Positions 34,908-45,590 are shown, numbered from the stretch's first letter. The stretch is DNA of 64,000 nt from Verrucomicrobiales bacterium (GCA_029213195.1 JARGNI010000011.1:62001-126000), one strand, 5' to 3'. Notes: generated by a model not told the origin, from the sequence alone. Numbers and translations are program-made.

Positions 34908-37337
34908 ATGATTCGCCGCTTCTTCTTGGTCCTCTCATGCGTCGCCGTCTCGTGGTCGCTTCATGCCGACGAACCGATGGAGGTCTTTCTCGAAGCCCAC
35001 TGCATCCGCTGTCATGGCCCCGAAAAGGAAAAGGGGGATCTCCGAATCGATGAACTCTCCCGGGATTTCGCGCAGGGATTCGATGGCCATCTCTGGGCGG
35101 AGATTGTCGAACGCATCAATGCAGGAGAGATGCCTCCCGAAGACGAGCCGCAACCCTCCGAAGAAGAAATTTCGCAGGTGATCGCGACGCTGGACAAACG
35201 AATCCGCGAGGGTCGAGCTGCTCGGATGGCGGCACGCCCGCCGGTCGCTCATTACCGGCTGAGCCGCAAGGAATACCAGAATACCGTCTACGACCTCCTC
35301 GGCGTTCGCTATGATCCTGCCAAACCAGGTGAACTGAATGCCGACTCGCTCTGGCACGGGTTCGAACGCATCGGCTCGGAACTCTCACTCTCCCCCTCCC
35401 ATGTCGAACGATACTATCGTGCCGCGGAAACCGTGCTCCGTCGTGGCTTTCCCGAGTCGCCGATCGAAACGAAAACCGTTCGTAAAACCGCTGCCGATCT
35501 CCGGTACCGGGGGGGCAAGGATCAACAGGAGTATCTCGATCGTTTTGGGATCAAGCGCCCCCTTCGCGCTCTCCTCTACCCCGGACGGCTTCAACGCGCA
35601 TTCAGTTCAAACTGGTTCGGGGCAGTGGGACCGGAGCAAAGTGGGCTCTATCGTGCCAGGATGCAGATCAGCGGGATTCGCCCCAAGGACGGACAGATTG
35701 CCCACCTCCGAATCGGGAAGCGTATTTCGGAAGCCTCCAACGAGGGTCTCATCGAACTCGACATCCTCGCCTCCGAAGACGAGCCGGAGATCATCAAGTT
35801 CGAAGCCTTTCTCGAAATGCCCACGGATCTCGACTTCAACCTGATCGCGTCGAACGAGATCGATCGTCGCAAGGGCGGGCACTACCGCAACGCCCTCGCC
35901 AGCCCTCACTATATCTTCACCCACTCCAGCGAAACGGAACTGCTCAATCCGACCGCACCCAAGATGTTCGACGAGAATGGGAATGGCATTTTCTCCTTTG
36001 CCCTGCTCGACTGGATCGAGTGGGAAGGCCCCATCGTCAGCGAAGAGGAGAAAGCGACTCGCGACGGAGTTTTCCCGCCCGGGGAAGCCTCCGAGGAAGA
36101 AGTCGCCCGCTTCCTGCAAAGCTTCGCGGAAAGAGCCTGGCGACGGGAGGTCCGAATGGATGAACTCGACCTGTATCTGGACGCCTACCGTGCAGAGCGG
36201 GAATTGGGAGAAAATCTCAAGGATGCCTATGAAGTTGCTTTGCTCGGCGTCCTGACATCCCGCCATTTTCTGTATCTCGTCGAAGGAGAAAAGACCCCGC
36301 GGGAGCGCCTCAACGATTGGGAACTCGCTTCCCGCCTCTCCTACTTCCTCTGGAGTTCGATGCCGGACGAAACACTTTTTGCAGCCGCGAAAAAGAATGA
36401 CCTGACGAAAGGCGATGCCCTCGCCAAGCAAGTCGATCGAATGTTGGCTGATCCCAGGATCGCTCGCTTCGTCGATGACTTCCCCCGGCAATGGCTGCAA
36501 CTCCATCGCCTCGGTATGTTTCCTCCCGACAGGAAGCTGTATCCCGACTACGAAGTCTGGCTGGAGGCAAGTATGAGGGAAGAAGTCGTACAGTATTTCC
36601 AGGAAGTCTTCCGACAGAATCTCTCGATCGAATCCTTTCTCGACTCGGACTGGACCATGGCCAATTCCAGGCTGACCGAGTTCTACCAACTGCCCGAGCC
36701 AGAGCAGTCCGGGTTTCAAAGAGTTTCCCTCCAGCCCGAAGGTCCTCGAGGAGGACTTCTCACGATGGGAGCCATTCTCGGTCTCTCCTCGGACGGGACC
36801 CGGCATCGGCCCGTTCACCGGGGAGTCTGGGTCAGTGAGGCAATCTTCGGAAAAACGCCACCCCCGCCCCCGGCCAACGTCGATGCCATCGAACCGAACC
36901 CACCCGACAGCCCGAAGGCGACTATTCGCCAGAAGCTCGAGGCCCACGCAAAGAATGCCAACTGCGCGGCCTGCCATCGCACCATTGATCCCCTTGGGCT
37001 GGCCTTCGATCAATTCGATGCCATCGGCCAGTGGAGAACCCATGAGAGAGTCGAGCAGGGGATCGGACCCGACCCCGAGGTCGACGCCAGTGGAGAGCTA
37101 CCCGACGGGCGTGCCTTCTCCAGTGCGAGTGATTTCAAGCAACTGCTCCTAGACGATCGAGACAAATTTCTCCACGCTTTCGTGGAACACCTCTGCACCT
37201 ACGGTCTCCGACGAGTCCTGACCGTGGATGATCGCGACGATATCCAAGCCATCGTCGAAGAGGCGAAACAAAACGATTACCAACTTCGGGACGTTGTCCG
37301 CTCCGTGGCTCTGTCCGAACTTTTCCAGAAGCGCTAA
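34908..37337 (+). CDS. PSCyt1/DUF1587/DUF1592/DUF1588/DUF1585 cytochrome protein
   Basis: An 809-residue exported protein with the standard domain chain of the planctomycete-type family. After a signal peptide comes a cytochrome-like domain with HCIRCH (about 31-36), then DUF1587 ([17 protein letters not shown], about 120-185), DUF1595 (about 390-455), DUF1592 ([17 protein letters not shown], about 465-590), DUF1588 with a second CAACH motif (about 685) and DUF1585 to the end. Two haem-type motifs suggest electron transfer outside the cytoplasm. The DUF1552 gene follows at 11 bp, the usual partner. Biochemical function is not established. Confidence 0.92.
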   Translation: MIRRFFLVLSCVAVSWSLHADEPMEVFLEAHCIRCHGPEKEKGDLRIDELSRDFAQGFDGHLWAEIVERINAGEMPPEDEPQPSEEEISQVIATLDKRIREGRAARMAARPPVAHYRLSRKEYQNTVYDLLGVRYDPAKPGELNADSLWHGFERIGSELSLSPSHVERYYRAAETVLRRGFPESPIETKTVRKTAADLRYRGGKDQQEYLDRFGIKRPLRALLYPGRLQRAFSSNWFGAVGPEQSGLYRARMQISGIRPKDGQIAHLRIGKRISEASNEGLIELDILASEDEPEIIKFEAFLEMPTDLDFNLIASNEIDRRKGGHYRNALASPHYIFTHSSETELLNPTAPKMFDENGNGIFSFALLDWIEWEGPIVSEEEKATRDGVFPPGEASEEEVARFLQSFAERAWRREVRMDELDLYLDAYRAERELGENLKDAYEVALLGVLTSRHFLYLVEGEKTPRERLNDWELASRLSYFLWSSMPDETLFAAAKKNDLTKGDALAKQVDRMLADPRIARFVDDFPRQWLQLHRLGMFPPDRKLYPDYEVWLEASMREEVVQYFQEVFRQNLSIESFLDSDWTMANSRLTEFYQLPEPEQSGFQRVSLQPEGPRGGLLTMGAILGLSSDGTRHRPVHRGVWVSEAIFGKTPPPPPANVDAIEPNPPDSPKATIRQKLEAHAKNANCAACHRTIDPLGLAFDQFDAIGQWRTHERVEQGIGPDPEVDASGELPDGRAFSSASDFKQLLLDDRDKFLHAFVEHLCTYGLRRVLTVDDRDDIQAIVEEAKQNDYQLRDVVRSVALSELFQKR

Positions 37338-37348
37338 CTCGCAATCCC

Positions 37349-38719
37349 ATGAGCAACATCCAAACGCAATCCTGGCTGATGGACCGCCGTCATGTCCTCC
37401 GAGGACTCGGCAGTTTCGTCGCCCTCCCCCTCCTTGACTGCATGACTCCCCTTCGGGCAAAGCCCCTCGAAACCGCGCAGCCAGAGGAACCGAGGCGGAG
37501 CGTCTTCATCTACCTGCCGAACGGCGTCAATACCCTGGACTATCAGATCACTACTCCGGGTGCTGACTTCGAGTTCTCGCGAAGCCTGCAGCCACTCGAG
37601 AAACATCGCAGTGTCATCACTCCCATCAGCGGGCTTCATCATCCCGGCGGACTGGGGCATCATCACAATTGCCAGAAAATCTGGCTGACTGGAGGCAAGC
37701 TCGGCCCATCGGATCGCAACACGATTTCCGTCGACCAGAGAATGGCGGAAGTGACCGCACCCCACACGCGCTTTCACTCACTGGAGGTGGCCAACAAGGG
37801 AGACTCGCTCGCCTGGACGGCAGACGGCATTCGGCTTCCGGGGATGAGTCGCTGCCGACAGATTTTCGCACATCTCTTCGAAGAGCTTAAAGATGGGACT
37901 GCAGCCCAGCGGAGAGGTTTCCGTCGCAAGGGAAGTGTCCTCGATGCCAACCTCGAGGAAGTGCGCCGCCTTGAAAAGGAGCTGGGCACCGATGACAAGG
38001 GACGTCTCAACCAGTATCTCACTTCGGTGCGGGAAACCGAAATCCGAACGGAGCGTGCCGATGCGTGGCTCGACATCCCCCGTCCTGAAATTGCCGAGGC
38101 AGACCGGAAACGAGCGGACCGAGACGTCGCCCAGACCGAGGCGGGAGAGTATTTCCGAACGATCTATGATCTCATCGTCCTCGCCTTCCAGACCGACGCC
38201 ACTCGCGTTGCTACCTTCAGCAGCGGGCTCGAAGGACAGGGCCTCGCCATCCCGGAACTGGGTATTTCCCAATCGCGGCATGCCCTGAGTCACCACAACG
38301 GCGATCCCGCCCACATGGAAAACCTGACTCGAAGCGATAGCTTTGCGATTGAACAATTCAGCTATTTCCTGACCCGTCTCTCCGAGACAAAAGATCTCGA
38401 TGGTCGCCCGCTTCTCGATACGACCATGGCTCTGTTCGGAAGCGGCATGGCCTATGGCCACAGTCACGGCAACGCCAATCTCCCCCTAGTCCTTGCTGGA
38501 GGAACCGAACTCGGATTGAAACACGGACGGCACGTCGACCTCAACGAAGGCCACTTCGATGGCTATCAACTCGACGATCCTGGAAAACACTATCGACTCT
38601 GCAGTCGCCCCGCCAACAGCGAGGCTCACATGAGCAACCTTCTCCTGACCATGGCCCAGAAAATGGGAGTGGAGTCTGATGGCTTCGGAGACAGCAATCG
38701 CACTCTCGACCTGGGATGA
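37349..38719 (+). CDS. DUF1552 domain protein
   Basis: A 456-residue protein of the DUF1552 family, which pairs with DUF1592-type cytochromes. The N-terminus has a Tat-like signal ([20 protein letters not shown]). Family segments include [40 protein letters not shown] and [13 protein letters not shown]. The fold is thought to be related to DUF1501, but no activity is known. The stop overlaps the ATG of the next gene by ATGA, so the three plus-strand genes form an operon. Confidence 0.92.
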   Translation: MSNIQTQSWLMDRRHVLRGLGSFVALPLLDCMTPLRAKPLETAQPEEPRRSVFIYLPNGVNTLDYQITTPGADFEFSRSLQPLEKHRSVITPISGLHHPGGLGHHHNCQKIWLTGGKLGPSDRNTISVDQRMAEVTAPHTRFHSLEVANKGDSLAWTADGIRLPGMSRCRQIFAHLFEELKDGTAAQRRGFRRKGSVLDANLEEVRRLEKELGTDDKGRLNQYLTSVRETEIRTERADAWLDIPRPEIAEADRKRADRDVAQTEAGEYFRTIYDLIVLAFQTDATRVATFSSGLEGQGLAIPELGISQSRHALSHHNGDPAHMENLTRSDSFAIEQFSYFLTRLSETKDLDGRPLLDTTMALFGSGMAYGHSHGNANLPLVLAGGTELGLKHGRHVDLNEGHFDGYQLDDPGKHYRLCSRPANSEAHMSNLLLTMAQKMGVESDGFGDSNRTLDLG

Positions 38720-39909
38720 TTCGCATCGCCCTGGCCCTTGGCATTTCGCTGGTTGTCGCGCCCCTTTCGGGAGACGAGGATTCGTTTCGTCCCACGCCTG
38801 GAGAATTTCCCCCGATCGAGAAAGCGAAGTCGTATCGGGGAGAGTTGGTCTTCGTCGATCATATCAATCGCCGAGGGAGTCTTCGTCTTCACGTGGATGG
38901 ACATTTCCACGAAGGAAAGCTCCACCACTTCGCAATGCTTCCCTACGGTAGAATTTACTACCGCGGCGCTCCCGCAGAACTTCGCGACATCCCCATCGGC
39001 ACCGTTCTCTACGGAAAATTCTTTCTCCCTCCAGACCCGAAGACATCCGCTGTCCCCCTCTCCCGGGGAACCGATGTCACGCAACCATCGGAGAACCATG
39101 CCATTCTCCTCGAGGATGGGTTGAGTCTCTGCCTGCGGGAGAAGAAAGCCTGGTCACTTCAAAAGATCGAACTCCATCAACCCGAATCCGGCGAACTGAC
39201 GGTCTCGCTCGAACGAGCCGAGGGTGGTGACGGACTTGGTGGCGAGCACGAAGTCACGATCGACTCTTCGACCCGAATCTGGCGTGGGCGCGAACTCCTC
39301 GGAATCGACGATCTCATCGCTGAAGGAACCTGGTCGGATAAGGGCAGCAAGGAAGTGGGGAATCAATCGATCCAGCTCGGACTGACCTGGCATCCACGGT
39401 ATCTCTATCAACAGTTCCACGCCGCGGATCTCTGGCTCGATGACGCCGCAGTGAAAGTCGCCCAGGAACGACAGCGACAGCGCCACATCCGCCACATTCG
39501 TACGCGCTGGATGCCGGCGAAAGTCGACGCAATCACCTACGGGAAGTTTGGAAATGGCAGTGTCACCGTCACCCTCTTCAGCGGAATGGATGAATCCCTC
39601 TACGCCGACTTCAAACCAGGCATTGGCGGTCAGATGGCAGCGGCCGAGAACACCCTCCGAACCTACTGGCCGGACCACGACGGGATGGCGGGAACAATCA
39701 CGGCCGTAGAGAACGGCGCCGGCGAACCAAGTTCAGGCAACAGCGGCATCCAGGTCACCCTCGAAATGGACCTCGTTCTCGAAGGGTTTCGCCCTGGCCG
39801 GATCGTTCGGATACGACCTGCCTCCTGGCCGAAAATCAAGCCCCCTATCGAGGAAAGAATCCGGGGTCTCGATGCCCGCTGGCCCGGACACGAAATTTTC
39901 GCGAAGTGA
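38716..39909 (+). CDS. Conserved exported protein of unknown function
   Basis: A 397-residue exported protein, translationally coupled to the DUF1552 gene by ATGA overlap. The signal peptide ends near APLSGDE. The mature protein appears to be several small beta-barrel-like segments ([68 protein letters not shown]), but no named domain was recognised. Similar genes occur after DUF1592/DUF1552 pairs in related genomes, so it is likely a third component of that system. The stop codon lies within a tandem hairpin sequence. Confidence 0.75.
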   Translation: MIRIALALGISLVVAPLSGDEDSFRPTPGEFPPIEKAKSYRGELVFVDHINRRGSLRLHVDGHFHEGKLHHFAMLPYGRIYYRGAPAELRDIPIGTVLYGKFFLPPDPKTSAVPLSRGTDVTQPSENHAILLEDGLSLCLREKKAWSLQKIELHQPESGELTVSLERAEGGDGLGGEHEVTIDSSTRIWRGRELLGIDDLIAEGTWSDKGSKEVGNQSIQLGLTWHPRYLYQQFHAADLWLDDAAVKVAQERQRQRHIRHIRTRWMPAKVDAITYGKFGNGSVTVTLFSGMDESLYADFKPGIGGQMAAAENTLRTYWPDHDGMAGTITAVENGAGEPSSGNSGIQVTLEMDLVLEGFRPGRIVRIRPASWPKIKPPIEERIRGLDARWPGHEIFAK

Positions 39910-39930
39910 CTTCGTCGCGAAGTGACTTCG
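39900..39930. terminator. Tandem palindromic repeat at convergent gene ends
   Basis: Two copies of CGCGAAGTGACTTCG (39900-39914 and 39916-39930) sit at the end of the plus-strand gene and include its stop. Each copy can fold (CGAAG/CTTCG), and together they form a longer stem: CGAAGT-G-ACTTCG, loop TCG, CGAAGT-G-ACTTCG with one G-G mismatch. The next gene converges, ending at 39986. This is a plausible bidirectional terminator, but it has no T-run. Confidence 0.45.
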
Positions 39931-39985
39931 AGAAACCCAACAGGGTAAGGTGGTGGACCTGACAGGGTTCGCTCACGATCTCGAG

Positions 39986-41434
39986 TCACTCGTTGAGGGT
40001 GGCTCTCAAATATTCGACGTTGCGCTGGTGAGGTGCCTGTCGATGGTCCTTGTCCGTCAGCTCTCGGTCGAAGATTTCTCCTTTTCGGATCGGCTCGTGG
40101 GCGGCCTTGGCGATCGCCACCAGCTCCTCGAGCACCTTGGCATGCTGCGCTGCGACATTATTTTTCTCCTCCAGATCTGCAGCCAGGTCATAGAGTTCCC
40201 ATCCGCCCTTCTTCCCGCGATAAGCCTTCCAATCCCCTCGTCGCACCGCTGTCTGCCCTGCATATTCCCAGTAGAGATACTCGTGCTGGGCTTGCCCTTC
40301 GGAATCGGTCAGCACCGGGAGAAAGGAAATGCCATCTGTCTTCGGACAGCCCGCTCCCGCCACCTCCGCCAGCGTGGGCATGATGTCAGGATAGTAGCAA
40401 AGATGATCGGTGACCGATCCCGCCTCGATGGATCCAGGCCAGCGAACCAGGAACGGGACCTTGAGTCCGCCTTCATAGAGAGATCCTTTTCCTGCCCGAA
40501 AACGAGCTCCGGTTTCCGGATTCAGGTTGGGCCCGAAAAATCCATGCGGTCTTTCTTTGGTATTGAAATAGGCCTGCCCTCCATTGTCGCCACAGAGGAA
40601 GAAAATCGTATCCTCATCGATCTCGAGTTCTTCCAGCAACTTCAGAATCTCGCCAATCTGGCGATCCATCATGTGCATAAAGGCAGCATAGACTCGCGCG
40701 TCACGATCGGTCTGTTGCCCCGCCTTCCATGGCTGGTCCTTGAACAATTGCCAGGACGGATCGTCCTCGTCGATCCCCCACAATCCGTGAGGTGGTGTCC
40801 AGGGAAGATAGCAGAAAAACGGCTCATCGGCGTGTTCTCGGATGAACTCGATCGACCCCGCAAAAATCTCACCCTGGGCATGGGTTTCTCCTTCGTAGAA
40901 ACTCAGACCATCATTCCCTGGCAAAACCACCTCTTCACTGTTTCGGACCAGGTATCGTGGATAGAAAGTGTGAGCATGAACCTGGTCGTAGTAGCCGAAA
41001 AAGGTATCGAAGCCATGTTTCTCCGGTACACCGGAAGTGCCACGGCCTCCGATCCCCCACTTCCCAAACCCGCCTGTCGCATAGCCCAGTTTTTTCAGCA
41101 CACTCGCGAGCGTAGGTTCATCGGCTCGAATCGGAGAAAAGCCGTCATTGGCTCTCATCGAGGTGTGCCCGGAATGCAAACCGGTGAGAAGAACCGAACG
41201 CGTCGGCCCACAAACGGGAGCCCCAGCATAGGCATTGGTGAAACGCATCCCCTCTGCTGCAAACTGGTCGATATGAGGAGTGAGGAGTTCGGGATGCCCC
41301 ATGTGGCCCGACTCGAAGTAGCCCCATTCATCCAGCATCAAGTAGATGATGTTCGGCGGGTTTTCCCGAGCCTCCACTACTCCAACAAGAGAAAACAGGA
41401 CAACGACAGAGAACGATTGAAAAAAGGCTTTCAT
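39986..41434 (-). CDS. Type I sulfatase
   Basis: A 482-residue exported sulfatase. The signal peptide ends near VVEAREN. The metal segment is MLDEWGYFESGHMGHP, the formylglycine motif CGPTR at 75-79, then SVLLTGLHSGH. The usual GKWHLG reads FGKWGIGG, as in one recognised subset of bacterial sulfatases, and CGDNGGQAYF completes the metal site. It is divergent from another sulfatase gene, with 81 bp between starts that contain a 14-bp palindrome. Confidence 0.93.
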   Translation of the reverse strand: MKAFFQSFSVVVLFSLVGVVEARENPPNIIYLMLDEWGYFESGHMGHPELLTPHIDQFAAEGMRFTNAYAGAPVCGPTRSVLLTGLHSGHTSMRANDGFSPIRADEPTLASVLKKLGYATGGFGKWGIGGRGTSGVPEKHGFDTFFGYYDQVHAHTFYPRYLVRNSEEVVLPGNDGLSFYEGETHAQGEIFAGSIEFIREHADEPFFCYLPWTPPHGLWGIDEDDPSWQLFKDQPWKAGQQTDRDARVYAAFMHMMDRQIGEILKLLEELEIDEDTIFFLCGDNGGQAYFNTKERPHGFFGPNLNPETGARFRAGKGSLYEGGLKVPFLVRWPGSIEAGSVTDHLCYYPDIMPTLAEVAGAGCPKTDGISFLPVLTDSEGQAQHEYLYWEYAGQTAVRRGDWKAYRGKKGGWELYDLAADLEEKNNVAAQHAKVLEELVAIAKAAHEPIRKGEIFDRELTDKDHRQAPHQRNVEYLRATLNE

Positions 41435-41475
41435 GAGAGAGGAATAATCCTATCCTTCCTGATCGAATCTTCCCT

Positions 41476-41489
41476 TCCGCAATTGCGGA
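41476..41489. promoter_or_regulatory. 14-bp perfect palindrome between divergent sulfatase genes
   Basis: TCCGCAATTGCGGA lies midway in the 81-bp region between two divergent sulfatase starts. Its position and symmetry suit an operator for a dimeric regulator controlling both genes. A related half, ATTGCGGA, occurs at 47583-47590 between another divergent pair. Confidence 0.4.
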
Positions 41490-41515
41490 TCTCCGAAGCA
41501 TCTTCTCCATCTTTG

Positions 41516-43093
41516 ATGACAAAGAAAATCTGGATTCTGTTCGTTATTCTGGCCTCCTTCCGCCAGGCCCTATCGGTCGATCAACCCAACTTTGTTCTCG
41601 TCTACGTTGATGATCTCGGGTGGGCTGACACCTCGGTCCGAATGATGGAGAGGGATCCCGAATCCGCGAGCGACTTTCACCAGACCCCGCACCTTGAAAG
41701 CCTCGCGGCTCGAGGGATGAAGTTCTCCAATGCCTACGCTCCTGCGCCGACCTGCACGCCCTCCAGAAAAAGCATCCAGTTTGGAAAAACTCCGGCAAGA
41801 CTTGGATACACTTTCGTAAATGATGTTGTCGCCATTCAGCGCGAGCTGGAATGGAAGGATGAGATGTCTCTCGCTGATATTCTGAAATCCGCCGACCCAA
41901 ACTACATCACCGCGCATTTTGGAAAGGGAATGGGGGGAGAACAGATGGTGACCATCGGCTACGATATCACCGACGAAATCGACGGACATGCCGACAACGG
42001 AAATTTTCACGGAGAATACGTGAGCCTGAGCGATCGGCGACCACTCCCCAAGGACAATCCGAAGCGAATGAATTCGCTGAAGGAGAGTGCCTTGAAATTC
42101 ATCGAGGAATACAGCGGCCGCCGTCCCTTTTTTCTGATGGTGTCCCACTACGCCGTCCACGTTCCCCACGCGGCTCGTCCCGAATTGATCGAGAAGTATC
42201 GAAAGCTACCGAGAGGAAAGTATTGCCGAGACGAAGACTACCTCCCCTTGTCGGAAATGCCCGAAGGGATGACCATTCACTCCTGGCGCCTTCAGTATGC
42301 AGCAATGCTGGAGGAGGTGGATCAAGGTCTCGGAGCGATTGTGAATGCTATCGAGGAGACCGGCCAAAGAGAAAATACCTATATCATCTTCACTTCCGAC
42401 AACGGAGGTGGCCTGCCCCCGAATGGATCCCTCAGGGGAGGAAAAGCCAACCTTTACGAGGGAGGGCTCCGCGTTCCATTTGTCATCGCCGGCCCGGGAG
42501 TCAAGCCCAACTCTCAGTGTGATCTACCAATAGCCCAATGGGATCTGCTACCCACCTTTCACGATCTCGCCGAAAGCAAACAAGAACTCCCGGAAAAGCT
42601 CGATGGAGGCAGCCTCCGAAATATTTTCGCCAAAGGCAACGGTGGAACCATCAGCCGAGCCACTCCTGAGTTCGTCTTTCACTACCCCTGCTACTTTGCC
42701 CCACCTTTGAGTGTCATTCGGATGGGTGACTACAAGCTGATGGAACACCTCCTGACCGGCGAACAGAAGCTCTTCAATGTCTCAACCGACCGCGAAGAGA
42801 AGGAGAACCTGATCTATGAGAATCCCGAGAAGGCGCTCGAATTGAAGGCTCGCTTGTCAAAATATCTTGAATCGATCGAGGCGGAAAAAATCGATGATGT
42901 TTTCGAGGCTCGCTTTGCCCAGTTGGATCTCTTCGAGGAGCGAGCCAGGTCGACCCACGCCCAGGCGATCAAAAGGGCCAACGGCGAAAGAGAAGCCATC
43001 GAAGCAGCCGATGAAAAGTTGCGATTGGATCTGGAACGTTTCGAAGAAAATCGAAGAGAATGTCGGGCAAATATGAAGAACACAACTTTCTAG
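41516..43093 (+). CDS. Type I sulfatase with C-terminal coiled coil
   Basis: A 525-residue exported sulfatase. The signal peptide ends at QALSVD; metal site VDDLGWAD; formylglycine motif CTPSR at 80-84 followed by KSIQFGKTPARLG. The normal GKWHLG is replaced by FGKGMGGEQM, losing the histidine, so the substrate site differs from the other sulfatases here. Residues about 440-525 are strongly charged and helical (EKALELKARLSKYLESIEAE, then a long E/R/A-rich stretch), probably a coiled coil. ATG at 41516 starts the signal peptide; the frame extends far upstream but only antisense to the neighbouring sulfatase. The next gene begins at the base after the stop. Confidence 0.92.
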   Translation: MTKKIWILFVILASFRQALSVDQPNFVLVYVDDLGWADTSVRMMERDPESASDFHQTPHLESLAARGMKFSNAYAPAPTCTPSRKSIQFGKTPARLGYTFVNDVVAIQRELEWKDEMSLADILKSADPNYITAHFGKGMGGEQMVTIGYDITDEIDGHADNGNFHGEYVSLSDRRPLPKDNPKRMNSLKESALKFIEEYSGRRPFFLMVSHYAVHVPHAARPELIEKYRKLPRGKYCRDEDYLPLSEMPEGMTIHSWRLQYAAMLEEVDQGLGAIVNAIEETGQRENTYIIFTSDNGGGLPPNGSLRGGKANLYEGGLRVPFVIAGPGVKPNSQCDLPIAQWDLLPTFHDLAESKQELPEKLDGGSLRNIFAKGNGGTISRATPEFVFHYPCYFAPPLSVIRMGDYKLMEHLLTGEQKLFNVSTDREEKENLIYENPEKALELKARLSKYLESIEAEKIDDVFEARFAQLDLFEERARSTHAQAIKRANGEREAIEAADEKLRLDLERFEENRRECRANMKNTTF

Positions 43094-45274
43094 ATGAAAC
43101 CGCCGTTCTCTTCATTTTCCAACCTTTGGGTGCAGTTGATACCACTCATCTCCTGCTGCCTTTTTTCTCAAGGAGCCTACGCCGAGGAGAAGCCTCCATT
43201 CACCGATTACTGCCAGTGGCTCGAGCAGGAAATTCAGGGCAGAAAGCACGGGTTCCTCGCTGGGAACGTTGCTTACTACGTGGGCGGATTTCACGCCAGC
43301 TGGAAACCGATCGAAGACGAAACCATTGGCTTGACCCACCCGTTTCACAAGGACCTTCGGAGTCGCGGGATAGGCCTTTTGAAAAGTGAGCTCACAGGAA
43401 CCGAAGACACGGGAATTGGAAATGACTACCATGGCTGGGAGTTCTACAAGGACACTCGAGTTCTCTACGGAACGGTCATCGTCAATGGCGAGAAGTTCGT
43501 TCATCCCAAGCCGAAGAGCATGCGCTGGCGTCCTGATAAGTTGATCTGCGAATACGAGGTCCGTGGGATCACGATCCGCGAGGAAAAGTTCATTGCAGAA
43601 AACGACTCGGCGGTTTCGTACATCACTTCCTCAGATCCCATCCTGATCGAGTTCTCGGGTCACAGTTTCTACCATCGAAACAGTGTTACTTCATCGGCTT
43701 CGATCCGATTCGATGAGAAGTCGAACACTCTTATCCTCTCAGAAGGAGGAACCGTAAAATCTCGACCAGATCCTGACGGACCGGAAAGAATCGGTCCCTC
43801 GGTTTACACGGGGATGTCGACCGTTCTGAGCGCTTCCAAAGAAATCGAGCGGTCGCTTCAAATTTCCCAGGATGGTCGCGGGGTTCAGCACTACACCTTC
43901 ACCATTCCCTGCGACAAGAATGGCGTCGTGGTCTCATGGACGATGAGCGACGAAGAGGAATCCGCGCTGCGAATATCCCAAGATACGATCGAGAACCATC
44001 GGCCCTATCTTGCCGCGAAGACCCAGAAAATGAACCGGCTACTGAATGAAGAAGTTCCCTGGTTCCGATGCCCAGACAAGAAATTTGTCGATATCTACTA
44101 CTACCTCTGGGCACTCTACCTGATGTATTTCATCGAAGTTGGAGAGGGATGGGAAACCGAAAACCATACCCAGACCGCGGTGAACAACTTTCTCGGGATT
44201 CACCGCTATGATGCAGCTTTTCAGATCAAGGCAGGGGCCTGGACGACAGACAAATCCCGGTATGCCTACGGCAACGTTCTCACTTGGAAACATCTCACCG
44301 AGAATGATCGATTTTGTGAGTTACCCAATGGTCTTCGCATGCTCTCCGACAACAAGGGAACCCAATGGCACAGCGGTGCTTACGGTCCAGAGACTTCCGA
44401 GCACGTTCTCGGGGCCTGGCAGATCTACGAACATACCGGAGACGTGGAGTTCCTCAAAGACTGCTACGAGAATCATTTCGCAAAACTCTTCTGGAAACAC
44501 TTGTCCGGCTTTGCGATGAATCAATTCGAAGTCGCGGAGACGCTTGAAAAGATGGCCCGGCTCACAGGAAATGAATCAGATATCGAGCATTGGCAGACCA
44601 TAATTCGAAGAGACCCGGAACATATTCGCCTGATGTTCGATCAGCGCTGGGAAATGAACGACGTCCCCGACTACTTCGCGGCTCCCGAGAACGGTATGCT
44701 GATGACCAACGCTTTCTGGGCGATGCGTTCTCCCCATTTCCCTAAGGAGTATGCCGTAGCCATGGTGGATAAATGGGCTCTGAATCGAGAGAATGGATTT
44801 TTCGGAGAGTTCTTCCCTCTCGCTATGTCTCGGCGCTCCATGATGGAATTCTCGACGGATGTAGATCACAGCTTCGGATATACCCCGGACACCGCCTACT
44901 TCACGCTCGATGGCATGTTTTCCCAGGGTTTGAGCAAGCAGGCGAGCGAGCTGACCCTCAACCATCTTGCCAACTACAATTTTCACGAAGCATGGGGAAT
45001 CCCGATCGCACCGGAAGCATACGAACGAGATCGAAGTCTCTTTGGTGATCAGTACTCCAACTTCAATGCAGGAAAGATCCTGCTCTACCTCGAAGGCCTT
45101 GCGGGTTTGGAGATCTCTATTCCTGAAGATGTATTGAAGATCCGGCCAGCCCTGCCAGCTGCTTGGGATTGGATGGAGTTCCGACTTCCCATTGCCGGGC
45201 AGTGGACGAGAATTCGATATTCGAAAGAGAAGGTGAAAGTCGACGGCTGCTCGCTCTCCCTATTCATTCCGTAG
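43094..45274 (+). CDS. Putative six-hairpin glycosidase (MGH1/GH63-like)
   Basis: A 726-residue exported protein starting at the base after the sulfatase stop, so tightly coupled to it. The signal peptide ends around GAYAEEK. Residues 30-320 look like an N-terminal beta-sandwich; residues about 330-700 look like an (alpha/alpha)6 barrel with motifs seen in MGH1/GH63-type glycosidases (GIHRYDAAFQIKAGAW, WHSGAYGPETSEHVLGAW, YFAAPENGMLMTNAFWAM, HEAWGIPIAPEAYE). The catalytic residues cannot be named confidently. It is the only clear glycoside hydrolase candidate in the window, and its pairing with a sulfatase suggests hydrolysis of a glycan after desulfation. Confidence 0.7.
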   Translation: MKPPFSSFSNLWVQLIPLISCCLFSQGAYAEEKPPFTDYCQWLEQEIQGRKHGFLAGNVAYYVGGFHASWKPIEDETIGLTHPFHKDLRSRGIGLLKSELTGTEDTGIGNDYHGWEFYKDTRVLYGTVIVNGEKFVHPKPKSMRWRPDKLICEYEVRGITIREEKFIAENDSAVSYITSSDPILIEFSGHSFYHRNSVTSSASIRFDEKSNTLILSEGGTVKSRPDPDGPERIGPSVYTGMSTVLSASKEIERSLQISQDGRGVQHYTFTIPCDKNGVVVSWTMSDEEESALRISQDTIENHRPYLAAKTQKMNRLLNEEVPWFRCPDKKFVDIYYYLWALYLMYFIEVGEGWETENHTQTAVNNFLGIHRYDAAFQIKAGAWTTDKSRYAYGNVLTWKHLTENDRFCELPNGLRMLSDNKGTQWHSGAYGPETSEHVLGAWQIYEHTGDVEFLKDCYENHFAKLFWKHLSGFAMNQFEVAETLEKMARLTGNESDIEHWQTIIRRDPEHIRLMFDQRWEMNDVPDYFAAPENGMLMTNAFWAMRSPHFPKEYAVAMVDKWALNRENGFFGEFFPLAMSRRSMMEFSTDVDHSFGYTPDTAYFTLDGMFSQGLSKQASELTLNHLANYNFHEAWGIPIAPEAYERDRSLFGDQYSNFNAGKILLYLEGLAGLEISIPEDVLKIRPALPAAWDWMEFRLPIAGQWTRIRYSKEKVKVDGCSLSLFIP

Positions 45275-45326
45275 TCCGCTCTTACTTCACCGTCCGAGTG
45301 GGCCGGTCGACTTTGTATGGCATAAC

Positions 45327-45590
45327 TCAACGCACCTGGGAGAAAATCCAGCCGACGAACTCCTGGTTTCGAAAGATGCTCCGCAAGGCACCATCCCCTT
45401 CCTCCGGATAGATCAGGAGAGGGATCTTCTCGTTCTTTTTTACGGTTCCCACGCAAGAGGCAAGGTGATCAGGATTCAGGAAAATCACTTTCGAGTCCCT
45501 CGTGGGTTCAAGCGAAACGATCTCGAACTCGCTTCCCTTACCAATCCTGAGAAGAAAGGTGAGAAAGACGAAAACGGGAAAGAGATAACT
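45327..45590 (-). pseudogene. Unidentified gene remnant (87 sense codons, no start)
   Basis: The 346-bp gap between 45275 and 45620 holds a minus-strand open stretch that reads like real protein (KGSEFEIVSLEPTRDSKVIF, then VGTVKKNEKIPLLIYPEEGD, GALRSIFRNQEFVGWIFSQV) and ends in TGA at 45329-45327. It is closed upstream by TGA at 45593-45591, and no ATG, GTG or TTG occurs near the beginning. It begins with a hydrophobic run (LFPVFVFLTFLL). I take it to be a truncated gene, perhaps a secreted beta-sandwich protein whose signal peptide lost its start. The family is not recognised. Confidence 0.45.

Noticed and set aside
35607-37043. 478-codon minus-strand open frame antisense to the DUF1592-type gene
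   Set aside because: No recognisable motif; the opposite strand has an established domain chain.
39950-41515. Upstream extension of the 41516 sulfatase frame by more than 500 codons
   Set aside because: The extension is antisense to another sulfatase and has no protein-like pattern; the ATG at 41516 begins a signal peptide.
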